The notes beneath the pieces were generated by a model. The model saw nothing but the letters and a program-made list of their open reading frames with translations. It ran no database searches and was not told where the DNA came from. From positions 186,001 to 250,000 of the forward strand of contig CAKUAI010000002.1 in the NCBI GenBank assembly GCA_934636245.1: a stretch of 64,000 bases of DNA, read 5' to 3'. A program made the position numbers and the translations under genes. This document shows positions 17,696 through 26,724 of this stretch, one piece after another (the stretch's first letter is position 1; each line of letters opens with the position of its first letter). This DNA is from an uncultured Coriobacteriales bacterium (GTDB taxonomy: Bacteria > Actinomycetota > Coriobacteriia > Coriobacteriales > UMGS124).

Positions 17696-18565
17696 ATGAG
17701 CGGGAGCAACACCACGTTCGACGTCGCACGCGTGCGCGCGGCGGCAACCCAGATGCGTCGCGACATCGTGAGCATGCTGCATGAGGCTGGCTCGGGACAC
17801 CCTGGAGGATCCCTGTCGGCCACCGACTTCGTGGCGACCCTGTACTTTGGCGGTACGCTGCGCCATGACCCGGCAAACCCCGCCGACCCCGAGCGTGACC
17901 GCTTCGTGCTGTCCAAGGGCCATGCCGCCCCTGCGCTGTACGCGGTCCTTGCCCAGGACGGCTACTTCCCCCGCGAGTGGCTCCCGACCCTGCGCAAGCT
18001 TGGCAGCCATCTCCAGGGCCATCCCGACATGAACAAGTGCCCCGGCGTCGAGGTTTCCACCGGCTCGCTGGGCCAGGGTCTGTCCATCGGCGCCGGCATG
18101 GCCATGGGCCTTGCCGCCGACGCCGCCAAGGCCGGCACCGACGCCAGGCGCGTCTTCGTGCTCATGGGCGACGGCGAGCTGCAGGAGGGCCAGGTGTGGG
18201 AGGCTGCCATGTTCGCCGCCCACCGCAAGCTCACCAACCTCGTCGCCATCGTCGACAACAACAACCTGCAGATCGACGGCCACCTGTGCGACGTCGTCGA
18301 GCTGGGTGACATCGCCTCGAAGTTCGCGTCGTTTGGCTGGCGCGTCGTCGAGGTCAGCGACGGCAACGACGTGGAGGAGTGCCAGTCTGCGCTCGAGTTC
18401 GCCTGCGCCAACGAGAGCGACCAGCCTGTCGCCATTATCCTGCACACGGTGAAGGGCAAGGGCGTCTCCTTCATGGAGGACCAGGCCGGCTGGCACGGCA
18501 AGGCCCCCAATGAGGCCGAGCTGGCCCTGGCTCTTGCCGAGATCGACGCTGCCGCCCAGGCTTAA
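17696..18565 (+). CDS. Transketolase, N-terminal (thiamine-diphosphate) subunit
   Basis: First half of a two-gene transketolase, which moves two-carbon units between pentose and hexose phosphates. The 289-residue protein carries AGSGHPGGSLS near residue 30, SKGHAAPALY, and the thiamine-pyrophosphate motif GDGELQEGQVWE...NNN near residues 158-185. AAGGAGGATCG precedes ATG 17696. The C-terminal half follows 23 nt downstream; split transketolases are common in Actinobacteria, Firmicutes and archaea. Confidence 0.93.
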   Translation: MSGSNTTFDVARVRAAATQMRRDIVSMLHEAGSGHPGGSLSATDFVATLYFGGTLRHDPANPADPERDRFVLSKGHAAPALYAVLAQDGYFPREWLPTLRKLGSHLQGHPDMNKCPGVEVSTGSLGQGLSIGAGMAMGLAADAAKAGTDARRVFVLMGDGELQEGQVWEAAMFAAHRKLTNLVAIVDNNNLQIDGHLCDVVELGDIASKFASFGWRVVEVSDGNDVEECQSALEFACANESDQPVAIILHTVKGKGVSFMEDQAGWHGKAPNEAELALALAEIDAAAQA

Positions 18566-18588
18566 CCACTAGCGAGGAGCATCCAAGT

Positions 18589-19530
18589 ATGACGAACGCA
18601 CTTCCCGCCCGCGCTACGCGCGAGGCTTTTGGCGAGACCCTCGTCGAGCTCGCCCAGGCCGGCCTTGACGTGGTCGCCGTTGACGCCGACCTCGCCGGTT
18701 CCACCACCACCAAGAAGCTTGGCGCCTACGACCCGGCCCGCCTGGTCGATGTCGGCATCGCCGAGTCCGACATGATCGGCGTCGCCGCAGGTCTTTCGCT
18801 CACCGGCCGCATTCCCTTCACGGGTTCCTTCGCCGTCTTCGGTACTGGCCGCTGCTACGACCAGATTCGCAACACCGTGTGCTACGGCAAGCTCAACGTC
18901 AAGGTGTGCCCCACCCACGCTGGCCTTTCCGTGGGTCCCGACGGCGGCAGCCACCAGATGCTCGAGGACATCGCGCTCATGAACGCCCTGCCCAACATGC
19001 GCGTCCTGGTGCCTGCCGACTACGAGAGCGCCCGTGCCGCCATCCGTCTGTCTGCAGCAATCGAGGGCCCTGTGTACGTGCGCATGGGCCGCGCCAAGGT
19101 CCCGCAGGTCTACGAGCCCGGCTTTGAGATGGTCCTGGGCGGCTCCCGCGTGCTTCGCGAGGGCACCGACGTCACGCTCATCGCGTGCGGCATCGAGGTC
19201 GACCAGGCGCTCAAGGCTGCCGAGAAGCTGGCTGAGCAGGGCGTGTCTGCCGAGGTCATCGACGCCTACAGCGTCAAGCCCCTCGACGAGAAGACCGTTC
19301 TGGCAAGCGCCGCCAAGACAGGCCGCGTCGTGACCTGTGAGGAGCACAGCGTCAATGGCGGCCTGGGTTCCATCGTGGCGAGCGTGCTTGCCCGCAACAA
19401 CCCTTGCCCCATGCGCATGATCGGCACGCAGGACGTCTTCGGCACTTCCGGCGAGCTGGCCGAGCTTCTCGTGAAGTACGGCTGCGACGACAACGCCATC
19501 GTGGCCGCCGCCAAGGAGCTGCTGGCGTAA
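18589..19530 (+). CDS. Transketolase, C-terminal (pyrimidine-binding) subunit
   Basis: Partner of the preceding gene. The 313-residue protein contains the pyrimidine-binding half with VDVGIAESDMIGVAAGLS near residue 50, FAVFGTGRCYDQIRN, and the C-terminal transketolase domain with TLIACGIEVDQAL and VVTCEEHSVNGGLGS. GCGAGGAGC lies upstream of ATG 18589. Together the two products should form the active heterotetramer in the pentose phosphate pathway. Confidence 0.93.
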   Translation: MTNALPARATREAFGETLVELAQAGLDVVAVDADLAGSTTTKKLGAYDPARLVDVGIAESDMIGVAAGLSLTGRIPFTGSFAVFGTGRCYDQIRNTVCYGKLNVKVCPTHAGLSVGPDGGSHQMLEDIALMNALPNMRVLVPADYESARAAIRLSAAIEGPVYVRMGRAKVPQVYEPGFEMVLGGSRVLREGTDVTLIACGIEVDQALKAAEKLAEQGVSAEVIDAYSVKPLDEKTVLASAAKTGRVVTCEEHSVNGGLGSIVASVLARNNPCPMRMIGTQDVFGTSGELAELLVKYGCDDNAIVAAAKELLA

Positions 19531-19565
19531 GGTCGCCTCGCTTGTACATCTTCTGTGCTCAATCT

Positions 19566-19596
19566 TGGCCCCATGCACATGCGTGGGGCCATTTTT
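19566..19596 (+). terminator. Terminator after the transketolase genes
   Basis: TGGCCCCA (19566-19573) pairs with TGGGGCCA (19584-19591), with ATGC/GCGT extending the stem, followed by TTTTT. Confidence 0.85.
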
Positions 19597-19838
19597 ATGC
19601 ACGCCAAAGCCGCGCGTGGCGTGCCCCTGTCCCGATGTAGCTGCGAATCTGCTGAAACAGGCTTCAGTGTCCTGGGCTTTTACTGCGTATAAACCGTGCG
19701 CGTAGGCGTGCGCTATCCCTTCTCCATACCAGTTTTGTCATGGTTTGATAAAATTCCAGGCACGTGCGCCTTGATGCGCGCAAGCAGACATGCGTTCTTT
19801 TGACACATCCGGTCTGCCCAAGTGATTGGAGTCAACAA

Positions 19839-20651
19839 GTGGCAAACCACTTCGGAAGCGCCGCTCCCGCCCCTGCGGGACAGCCCGCTGCCGGGGCCAC
19901 GGGCGGTATGCCCGCTGCCCAGCAGCGCCCCGGCTACGGCAACGTGCCGCCCACCATCGCGATGCGTCACGTGTCGCTGGTGTATCCCGCCCAGCCTGAC
20001 AGGCCCGCTCTGAACGACATCTCGCTCGACATCATGCCCGGCGACTTTGTCTTCCTCGTCGGCCATTCCGGTTCGGGCAAGTCGACGTTCATCAAGACCA
20101 TCATTCGTCAGCTCAAGCCCACGGCGGGTCACATCTACGTCGCCGGCCAGGACCTCTCGAACCTGCGCGACCGCAAGGTTCCGTTCCTGCGCCGCCAGAT
20201 TGGCTGCGTGTTCCAGGACTACAAGCTCCTGCCCAACCGCACCGCCTATGAGAACGTCGCCTTCGCCTTGCAGTCCATCGGCAAGCCCAAGAGCGTCATC
20301 AAGGTCCAGGTGCCCGAGGTCCTGCGTCTGGTGGGCCTCGAGGAGAAGATGAACAAGATGCCCGACCAGCTCTCCGGTGGCGAGCAGCAGCGCGTCAGCG
20401 TCGCCCGCGCCATGGTCAACCGCCCGCCGCTGCTCGTCTGCGACGAGCCTACGGGTAACCTTGACCCCGCCATTTCGCTGGGCATCATGAAGCTTCTCGA
20501 GCGCATCAACCGCACCGGCACCACGGTCGTCGTCGCCACGCACGACCGCGAGATGGTCGACTCGATGCGCCGTCGCGTCATTGCTCTGGAGAACGGCCGA
20601 ATTGTGCGCGACGAGGCGCAGGGAGGGTACGGTTACTATGGTGCCATTTAA
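19839..20651 (+). CDS. ftsE: Cell-division ABC ATPase FtsE
   Basis: ATPase of the FtsEX complex, which couples cytokinesis to periplasmic cell-wall hydrolases. It has Walker A GHSGSGKST, a Q-loop with CVFQDYKLLPNRT, signature LSGGEQQRVSVARA, Walker B LLVCDEPTGNLD and H-loop ATHDRE. GTG 19839 is chosen on the upstream TTGGAG; the open frame extends to 19764 without an SD. The 270-residue product carries an extra N-terminal Ala/Pro/Gly/Gln-rich stretch of about 45 residues before the ABC core, unlike the usual form of about 225 residues. It overlaps ftsX by 14 nt. Confidence 0.92.
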   Translation: MANHFGSAAPAPAGQPAAGATGGMPAAQQRPGYGNVPPTIAMRHVSLVYPAQPDRPALNDISLDIMPGDFVFLVGHSGSGKSTFIKTIIRQLKPTAGHIYVAGQDLSNLRDRKVPFLRRQIGCVFQDYKLLPNRTAYENVAFALQSIGKPKSVIKVQVPEVLRLVGLEEKMNKMPDQLSGGEQQRVSVARAMVNRPPLLVCDEPTGNLDPAISLGIMKLLERINRTGTTVVVATHDREMVDSMRRRVIALENGRIVRDEAQGGYGYYGAI

Positions 20652-21564
20652 TCTTGGTTACTCCGTCCGCGAGGCGGGGTACCACTTCAAGCGCAACTTC
20701 GGTTCGAGCTTCGGCGCCGTCATCACCATCTTCCTGTCGTTGTTCATCATCGGCGTGTTTGCCATCGCCTCCATCATGGTGAACAACGTGGTGGGCGACG
20801 TCGAGAGCCGCATCACCATCCAGGCCTTCCTTGCCGACGACGCCGACCAGGCTGCCGTCGACTCGCTCGAGGCCCGCGTTGCCGGCTGGGATGGTGTCGA
20901 CAGCGTCACCTACAAGAACAAGGACGAGGCTCTCGCCGAGTATCGCCAGACGATGGTGTCGGCCAACGCCGCCGACGCGGTCGAGGCCCTCGACGGCCGC
21001 AACCCCATTCCTGCCTCGCTCGTCATCAAGCTGACCGACGCCTCCATGGCCGAGTCCGTCGCCAACCAGATCGTGAGCGACGACCTGTTCCTGACGGTGT
21101 GCGACGCCAAGGACACGCCTGCCGCATCGGTGCAGTACGGCGCCGAGACGGTCGAGAAGCTGCTGTCGCTCACGAACAGCATCCGCGTCGTGGCCGCCGC
21201 CCTGGTCATCCTGCTCGTCTTCGTGGCCTTCGTGTTCATCAACAACACGATTCGCCTGTCGATCATGGCCCGTTCCGACGAGATCGGCATCATGCGTCTC
21301 GTGGGCGCCTCGAACAGCTTCATCCGCGGGCCGTTCCTTATGGAGGGTATCATCCAGGCGCTTATGGGCTTCGTCGTGAGCCTGGGCGTGCTCGAGGTCT
21401 TCCATCGCCTTGTGGTGCCCCAGCTCGTGGCATCGCTCAAGTTCCTGAACTTCAACATCCCCGAGATCACCTACCTGTGGGTGTACCTCATGCTTCTCGT
21501 CCTGGCCGTCGTCATCGGTGTTGTGGGCTCCCTTATTGCCATGAACCGTTACCTCAAGGTGTAA
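20638..21564 (+). CDS. ftsX: Cell-division membrane protein FtsX
   Basis: Membrane partner of FtsE, 308 residues. A cytoplasmic N-terminus (YSVREAGYHFKRNF, typical of FtsX) leads to a transmembrane segment at about 20-46, an extracytoplasmic domain at about 50-175, then three more segments near 180-205, 230-255 and 275-300. GGGAGGG upstream of ATG 20638 supports this start; the frame upstream overlaps ftsE. The stop is immediately followed by the GTG of rnr. Confidence 0.92.
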   Translation: MVPFNLGYSVREAGYHFKRNFGSSFGAVITIFLSLFIIGVFAIASIMVNNVVGDVESRITIQAFLADDADQAAVDSLEARVAGWDGVDSVTYKNKDEALAEYRQTMVSANAADAVEALDGRNPIPASLVIKLTDASMAESVANQIVSDDLFLTVCDAKDTPAASVQYGAETVEKLLSLTNSIRVVAAALVILLVFVAFVFINNTIRLSIMARSDEIGIMRLVGASNSFIRGPFLMEGIIQALMGFVVSLGVLEVFHRLVVPQLVASLKFLNFNIPEITYLWVYLMLLVLAVVIGVVGSLIAMNRYLKV

Positions 21565-23562
21565 GTGGCCGCCCAGAAGAAGCGTTCCCATCACGGACCG
21601 ACTCGTCGCCGTCCCCGCAGCCCCCTTGCTGGCTATCTCAACGTCAGCATGAGGGGCTCGGGGACGGTTCATACTCAGGAAGGCGACTTCCACATTCCCG
21701 GTCGCTTCGTGGCTGAAGCCATGAATGGCGACCGGGTTTTTGTTCGCCGTATGCCTGGGTTGCACGACGGCATGCCCGTCGGAGCCGTCGCCGGGGTGGT
21801 CGAGCGCGCACACACGACATTTGCCGCCACGCTCGTGGATGACGGGCACTTGCGCGTGCTCGTGCCTCTTGACGAGCGCTTTTGCCATGACTTCATCGTC
21901 GAGGCGGCAGACCGCACACCGCAGATCCTGGGCTGCTCCGATGGCGACCTGGTGAGCGCCCGCATCCTTGTCTATCCCACCCGCAACGCCGCCGGCGTCG
22001 CCACGGTGGAGAGGCGCATCGAGAACGACTCGGCCTCGCAGGTTGCCATCGAGGCCATCATCGCCTCACACGACTTGCAGACGCTGTTCGACCCCGAGGT
22101 GCTTGAGGAAGCCGCCTCGCTCGCGCTCGATGTGGACGGTGCGTTGGCGCAACCGGGAAGGCGCGACATTCGCGACCGCTTTGTGGTGACCGTCGACCCC
22201 GATGACGCGCGCGATTTCGACGACGCGGTGTCGCTTGAGGTTCTGCCCGAGGGCGGGTGGTTGCTCGGCGTGCATATCGCCGACGTGAGCGCCTATGTGG
22301 CCCAGGACGGGCCCATTGACATGGCGGCGCGCGCCCGCACCACAAGCGTCTACCTCGCCGATCGCGTCATCCCGATGCTTCCCGAGGAACTGAGCTGCGA
22401 CTTGTGCTCGCTCGTTCCCAGCCAAGACCGCCTTGCTGTGACGGTCGACATGCGCGTGAACGCCCAGGGCCTCGTGCAGGAGGCGCAGGTCTACCCCAGC
22501 GTCATTCGCTCGAAGGGCCGCTTCACCTATCGCGAGGTCGATGCGATTCTCGAGGGGACGGCTCCCGACGGTGCCGCGCATCTCGATTGTGCGGGCGTTG
22601 ACCTGGCTGCCTTCTTCGGTGGGCTCGACCGCGTCAGCACCCTTCGCCAAGGACTTCGTCGCGAGCGCGGCGCTATCGAGTTCGTCTCGAGCGAGGCAAA
22701 GGTCCGTCTCGACGACCAGGGCCTGCCCATTGGCGTTGACGTGCGCCGCTCGACGCGCGCCACGAGCCTGGTGGAGGAGGCCATGCTTGCGGCCAACGAG
22801 GCTGTGGCCCGCCGCTTGGTGGCCACGGAGCTGCCGTGTCCCTTCCGCGTGCACGAGGCTCCCGACCACGATAGCATGGCGGGACTCGTGGGCCTGCTCG
22901 ACGAGCTCGGCTGCCTCAAGCCGCAGGACAAGCCCGGTCTCATCTCGTGCGACTCTCACGCCGTGCAGGCGGTGCTCGACGAGGTCGCCGGCAAGCCCGA
23001 AGAGGAGCTTGTGAGCTCACTGTTGCTGCGCGCCATGAAACGCGCGACCTACGAGCCTGAGAACCTGGGTCACTACGGCCTGGGGGCGCCTGCGTACTGC
23101 CACTTCACGAGCCCCATCAGGCGCTATCCCGACCTCATGGTGCACCGCATCCTGAAGCAGGTGCTTGCGGGGTCCGTCAAGTCGCGCATGCGCCGCGAGC
23201 TTGCCTACCTCATGCCCGGCGTGTGCGCCCAGTCCTCGAAGATGGAGCGCGTGGCGGCCGAGTGCGCCTCGCTCAGCCAGCAGGTGAAGATCGCCGAGTA
23301 CATGGAGGGTTTCATCGGCCAGACGTTCGAGGGCGTCATCGTGTCGGTGCAGCCGTTCGGCCTGTTCATCCGCATCGGCCTCACGCAGGCCCAAGGTCTG
23401 CTCCATACGCGAGACCTGGGTGGCGAGTGGATTTATGACGAGACGCGCTATGAGCTTGTGAGCCGCGAGAGCGAGGATGTGTTCCGGTTGGGCCAGACGA
23501 TCGAGGTGCGGGTGCGGTCGTGCGACGTCTTCCGCGGCCGTGTCGTCTTTGCGTTGCCGTAG
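21565..23562 (+). CDS. rnr: Ribonuclease R (RNB-family 3'-5' exoribonuclease)
   Basis: Degrades structured RNA, and with SmpB and tmRNA helps clear non-stop mRNA. The 665-residue protein has the RNB active-site segment VDPDDARDFDDAVSLE near residue 212, the signature HFTSPIRRYPDLMVHR near 515, and a C-terminal S1 domain (TFEGVIVSVQPFGLFIRI). It is somewhat shorter than E. coli RNase R. Start is GTG 21565, directly abutting the ftsX stop, with AAGG at a suitable distance. Its place ahead of smpB and ssrA is conserved in many Gram-positives. Confidence 0.93.
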   Translation: MAAQKKRSHHGPTRRRPRSPLAGYLNVSMRGSGTVHTQEGDFHIPGRFVAEAMNGDRVFVRRMPGLHDGMPVGAVAGVVERAHTTFAATLVDDGHLRVLVPLDERFCHDFIVEAADRTPQILGCSDGDLVSARILVYPTRNAAGVATVERRIENDSASQVAIEAIIASHDLQTLFDPEVLEEAASLALDVDGALAQPGRRDIRDRFVVTVDPDDARDFDDAVSLEVLPEGGWLLGVHIADVSAYVAQDGPIDMAARARTTSVYLADRVIPMLPEELSCDLCSLVPSQDRLAVTVDMRVNAQGLVQEAQVYPSVIRSKGRFTYREVDAILEGTAPDGAAHLDCAGVDLAAFFGGLDRVSTLRQGLRRERGAIEFVSSEAKVRLDDQGLPIGVDVRRSTRATSLVEEAMLAANEAVARRLVATELPCPFRVHEAPDHDSMAGLVGLLDELGCLKPQDKPGLISCDSHAVQAVLDEVAGKPEEELVSSLLLRAMKRATYEPENLGHYGLGAPAYCHFTSPIRRYPDLMVHRILKQVLAGSVKSRMRRELAYLMPGVCAQSSKMERVAAECASLSQQVKIAEYMEGFIGQTFEGVIVSVQPFGLFIRIGLTQAQGLLHTRDLGGEWIYDETRYELVSRESEDVFRLGQTIEVRVRSCDVFRGRVVFALP

Positions 23563-23656
23563 GAGCCGCGCGCGTCATACACGTTGCGGGTGAATGTGCT
23601 AGGGTATCCGTGCCGTATGGCACGAGTTGTCTGTCATGAGAAAGGGGAGGGTCGCC

Positions 23657-24484
23657 GTGGCGCCCGACGTCCTTGAAAAGCTTCAGAGTATCGAAAGCTA
23701 CCTGGCATGTGGCCAGACCGCCGAGGCGCGCCCTCTTTTGGAGGCCCTCCTTGCCCAGGTGGAGCTCTATATCGACGAGGTGTGCGTGACGAGCGACACC
23801 CGCCAGTTCTTCTCGTTCTCCTCGCAGTTTGAAAAGCTCGCCTATCAGCGCGTGGAGAAGGACCCCCGCGAGCTGGTCGTTGTGGAGGCCCCCTTCGACC
23901 GCGTCTACGCCGACTACGCCTTCTGCCTGCTGGCGCTCAACGACCCCGAGGCTGCGGCCGAGGCGCTCAAAAAGGCCGTGCGCTGGAACCCGATGGACTG
24001 TGCGCACAGGCTCGACCTCGCTGCTGTGCTCAACACCCTGGGCGACGACGAGGAGTTCCTGCGCCTGTCGTACTCCGTCTTTGAGCGCGCGAGCTCTTCG
24101 GCCCACCTCGTGCGCGCCTATCTCAACTTCTCGCAGGCTTTTGAGTCCGCCCAGGAGTGGGAGACGGCCGCGGCGTGTGCCAAGTGCGCTTGGCGTCTCA
24201 ACGCGACCGACCCGCGCGTCGTCGAGGCGTGCGATCGCCTGACCGACGAGCACCAGTGCGACCCACGCAAGCAGGAAGACGAGCTCACCCAGAGCCTGCT
24301 TGACGCCCAGGGCCTGCCGGACGGCGCCAACGTTGAGGTCGTTATCTGCGCCCTTCTGCTGAGCGACATCTACATGGAGCAGGGCAACGAGGACGAGGCC
24401 GAGCAGCTCACCTGGGTCGCCATCGACCTGGTGGGTCAGGAAACCACGCGCGCGCTCAAGCAGCTCGTGCGCGAGCAGGCGTAA
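23657..24484 (+). CDS. TPR-repeat protein of unknown function
   Basis: About 275 acidic residues built of helical repeats. One TPR-like unit is DYAFCLLALNDPEAAAEALKKA near residue 95 (quoted in parts: DYAFCLLALND, AAEALKKAV), and another is LLSDIYMEQGNEDEAEQL near the C-terminus. There is no signal peptide or catalytic motif. GTG 23657 is preferred because AAAGGGGAGGG lies 5 nt upstream; in-frame TTG 23627 and ATG 23636 overlap that SD. It sits between rnr and smpB, 10 nt before smpB, so a role in RNA or translation quality control is possible but unproven. Confidence 0.8.
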   Translation: MAPDVLEKLQSIESYLACGQTAEARPLLEALLAQVELYIDEVCVTSDTRQFFSFSSQFEKLAYQRVEKDPRELVVVEAPFDRVYADYAFCLLALNDPEAAAEALKKAVRWNPMDCAHRLDLAAVLNTLGDDEEFLRLSYSVFERASSSAHLVRAYLNFSQAFESAQEWETAAACAKCAWRLNATDPRVVEACDRLTDEHQCDPRKQEDELTQSLLDAQGLPDGANVEVVICALLLSDIYMEQGNEDEAEQLTWVAIDLVGQETTRALKQLVREQA

Positions 24485-24494
24485 GGGGACCGTC

Positions 24495-24989
24495 ATGCAG
24501 CCCAAGTCATCATTCCAGCAGGGCAAGCGCCGCGAGCCCAAGGAGATCGCAAAGAACCGCACCGCGGCGCACGAGTACTTCATCGACGAGACATTCGAGG
24601 CGGGCCTGGTGCTCACGGGCACCGAGGTGCGAAGCCTGCGCGAGCGCAACTGCCAGATCACCGACGCCTTCGTGCTCATCAGGGGCGGCGAGGCGTGGCT
24701 CCACGGCGTGCACATCCTGCCCTTCTCCAACGGCTCCATCTTCAACGGCGACCCCGACCGCAAGCGCAAGCTGCTCCTGCACAAGAAGGAGATCCATTAC
24801 CTGGCCTCCAAGGTGCAGCAACAGGGCTGCGCACTCGTCGCCACGCGCATGTACTTCGACGAGAACAACCGCGTGAAGATCCAAATCGGCCTGGCCCGCG
24901 GCAAGAAGATGTATGACAAGCGGGCCGACATGGCCAAGCGGGATATGGATAGGGAGATTCAACGTGCGTTGAAGGAGAGAGGACGCTAA
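24495..24989 (+). CDS. smpB: tmRNA-binding protein SmpB
   Basis: Binds tmRNA and positions it in stalled ribosomes for trans-translation. The 164-residue protein has NRTAAHEYFIDETFEAGL, GTEVRSLRERNCQI and LARGKKMYDKR with the basic C-terminal tail. AAGGGGACC precedes ATG 24495. The tmRNA gene itself lies 1.3 kb downstream, across the convergent patatin gene. Confidence 0.96.
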   Translation: MQPKSSFQQGKRREPKEIAKNRTAAHEYFIDETFEAGLVLTGTEVRSLRERNCQITDAFVLIRGGEAWLHGVHILPFSNGSIFNGDPDRKRKLLLHKKEIHYLASKVQQQGCALVATRMYFDENNRVKIQIGLARGKKMYDKRADMAKRDMDREIQRALKERGR

Positions 24990-25078
24990 CTGAGGCACGC
25001 CATCTGCGGCGTTGCTTTGGCCCTCGTGTACCATCAGTACACGTCGGGCCAAAGCGCCTTGCAGCTGTCGCACCTCAG
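24990..25078 (+). repeat. Palindromic hairpin element, family 1, copy 1 (after smpB)
   Basis: Starts at the base after the smpB stop. The outer arm CTGAGG pairs with CCTCAG (24990-24995/25073-25078), the inner arm GCTTTGGCCC pairs with GGGCCAAAGC (25014-25023/25046-25055), and the tip has GTGTAC-CATCA-GTACAC. It shares CGCCTT at the inner-loop position and CAGTACACGTCGG at the tip with two copies after hsp20, while the arm sequences differ but stay complementary. Confidence 0.75.
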
Positions 25079-25240
25079 CGCGTTTGAAGTGGCTTGGACC
25101 ACTGAACGGACGAAACCGAGTGGACGTTTAAACGGCTTGGGCGGTGGTGATTGGGACTACGGTGCAAAACGCCTTGCGCCCGATTTGCCTCAGCGCGCCT
25201 AAGCGCAGCGGGGACCTCTCTGACTCTTCCATCGTGCAAG

Positions 25241-25266
25241 AAAAAGGGCCCTTGCGGGCCCTTTTT
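25241..25266. terminator. Bidirectional terminator between smpB and patatin genes
   Basis: The perfect palindrome AAAAAGGGCCC (25241-25251), TTGC loop, GGGCCCTTTTT (25256-25266) gives T5 runs on both strands and serves the convergent genes. Confidence 0.9.
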
Positions 25267-26122
25267 ATTCGGCGAGGAACTTTTCTAGCTCATCCCAGCG
25301 CTCGATGGCGGCGGAGCGGCCTTGGAGGTAGAGGTCGAGGAGCTTGGCGCCGTCGTGCTCCATGTTCGCCACCGACACGGGGCGCGCCGGGGCGAGCACG
25401 AAGGCGTTGCCAGCCTCTTCCTGCTCCCAGATGTACTCGCGCTGGGCGTTGTAGCGCTCGGGTCTCGTCTCGATGGCCTCCAGGTAATAGGGGAAGTCGC
25501 CGTAGAGCTTCTTGGCGGCAGGCAGCAGGGGCACCGACTGCTTCTTGTAGGAGCGTTCCTGTGTGAGCACGACCACCGCCTTGCCATTGCCGGGTTCGGC
25601 GAGCGCGCGCTTGAGCGGCACCGAGTCGGTCGTGCCGCCGTCGAGCAGGAGCCGTCCATCGACGTCGACCATGCGCGACACCACGGGCAGGCTTGCCGAG
25701 GCGCGCACGTAGTCGAGCTTCTCGGGCAGGCTGGTGATCTCGATGTAATCGGGCTGGCCGAACGTGACGTCGCTCACCACGGCATAGAGACGCGTGGGGT
25801 TGGCGTTGAAGGTCTCGTAGTCAAAGGGATCGAGGTCGTTTTGCACCTCGTTGTAGAGGAACGTGGTGCCCACGATGTTGCCGGTTTTAGCGAGCTGGTA
25901 GGCGCTCATGTAGCGCTTGTCGTCGCGAAATGCCAGGTTGACGCGGCAGCTGCGGCCGAGCTGGCCCGACAGGTAGTTCGTGGCCATGAGGGCGCCGGCC
26001 GACACGCCCCATGCCGAGGAAAAGCCTGCAAGGCCGCGCTCCATGAAGACGTCGAGCACGCCGGCGGTAAAGATGCCGCGAAAGCCGCCGCCTTCCAGTA
26101 CGAGCGCAATGTCGTTTCTCAT
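25265..26122 (-). CDS. Patatin-like phospholipase
   Basis: A 285-residue patatin-family acyl hydrolase with a Ser-Asp dyad: glycine-rich oxyanion motif LEGGGFRGIF near residue 9, nucleophile S41 in GVSAG, and D161 in DGG. It resembles bacterial YjjU-type patatins, cytosolic or peripheral. ATG 26122 has GGAGGCACC just upstream; the open frame continues to 26380 but would run over the promoter. It is divergent from ssrA. Confidence 0.88.
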   Translation of the reverse strand: MRNDIALVLEGGGFRGIFTAGVLDVFMERGLAGFSSAWGVSAGALMATNYLSGQLGRSCRVNLAFRDDKRYMSAYQLAKTGNIVGTTFLYNEVQNDLDPFDYETFNANPTRLYAVVSDVTFGQPDYIEITSLPEKLDYVRASASLPVVSRMVDVDGRLLLDGGTTDSVPLKRALAEPGNGKAVVVLTQERSYKKQSVPLLPAAKKLYGDFPYYLEAIETRPERYNAQREYIWEQEEAGNAFVLAPARPVSVANMEHDGAKLLDLYLQGRSAAIERWDELEKFLAE

Positions 26123-26157
26123 GGTGCCTCCTTGTCGGCAGTGTAAGTCTGCCATGC

Positions 26158-26185
26158 AGTGTACCCCACATGTGGTGTGCGTCAA
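26158..26185 (-). promoter_or_regulatory. Patatin promoter with internal palindromic operator
   Basis: On the minus strand TTGACG (26185-26180) and TACACT (26163-26158) are 16 bp apart. The perfect 10 bp palindrome CCACATGTGG (26166-26175) fills the spacer, the classic position for a repressor. Confidence 0.55.
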
Positions 26186-26195
26186 CGCCTCGCGA

Positions 26196-26225
26196 TTGAC
26201 AACGAGCGCCCTTGGGGGGTAGTAT
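26196..26225 (+). promoter_or_regulatory. Putative ssrA promoter
   Basis: Consensus TTGACA (26196-26201) and TAGTAT (26220-26225) with an 18 bp spacer lie about 95 nt upstream of the mature tmRNA 5' end. This would give a precursor needing RNase P processing. Confidence 0.55.
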
Positions 26226-26320
26226 CTCTTTTCCGCATGAGGCCGTATGCCCATGCGATGCGCGGGTCTCAAGACTTGCGCGGTACTCTGACAAGGTGGA
26301 ACGCTTCGCACCTCGCACAT

Positions 26321-26675
26321 GGGGGCGACTGGTTTCGACATGGTCATTCTGAGGGGGGCAGCAAGCCGAGGCCTCCTCACCTCGCAAAACAGGGGTACTT
26401 GTCAAAATAAATGACAATCGTTCTAGCTACGCCCTCGCTGCTTAATTAGTCAGCGACGTCAACCCGGGGTTTATCCCCGACTCCGGCGCGACGCCATTTA
26501 AGGGGATTGCTCGTGGGATCGTAGTCTGTATAGCCCACGCTAAGACCGAACGGACTGGACTCAAGGCTGCCTGACACCGTGCGGCTGCGAGTCGAGACTT
26601 AAACGGAATCTGAGCTTGGAGATACCGCCCAGGGTTTGGCCATGGACCGGAGTTCGATTCTCCGCGCCTCCACCA
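26321..26675 (+). ncRNA. ssrA: Transfer-messenger RNA (tmRNA)
   Basis: Rescues stalled ribosomes with SmpB. The 5' end GGGGGCGAC pairs with 3' CGCCTCC of the acceptor stem, the T-arm GGAGTTCGATTCTCC is followed by discriminator A and an encoded CCA at 26673-26675, so the RNA is about 355 nt. The tag frame ends NDNRSSYALAA-stop (TAA near 26446), matching the universal ALAA degradation tail. The sequence before the resume point is TTGTC, so translation may resume at AAA, two codons before the NDN. Confidence 0.95.
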
Positions 26676-26686
26676 TCGTCTACAGC

Positions 26687-26724
26687 AAAGGCCTGACATC
26701 CATCTCGGGGTGCCAGGCCTTTTC
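26687..26724. terminator. Terminator shared by ssrA and the convergent gene
   Basis: AAAGGCCTG (26687-26695) pairs with CAGGCCTTT (26714-26722), followed by TTTTC on the plus strand. It lies 12 nt after the tmRNA CCA and abuts the stop of the leftward gene. Confidence 0.8.

Noticed and set aside
25086..25200. Possible fourth family-1 palindrome (contains CGCCTTGCGCCC)
   Set aside because: Only the right-hand loop motif is present; no complementary arms could be found.
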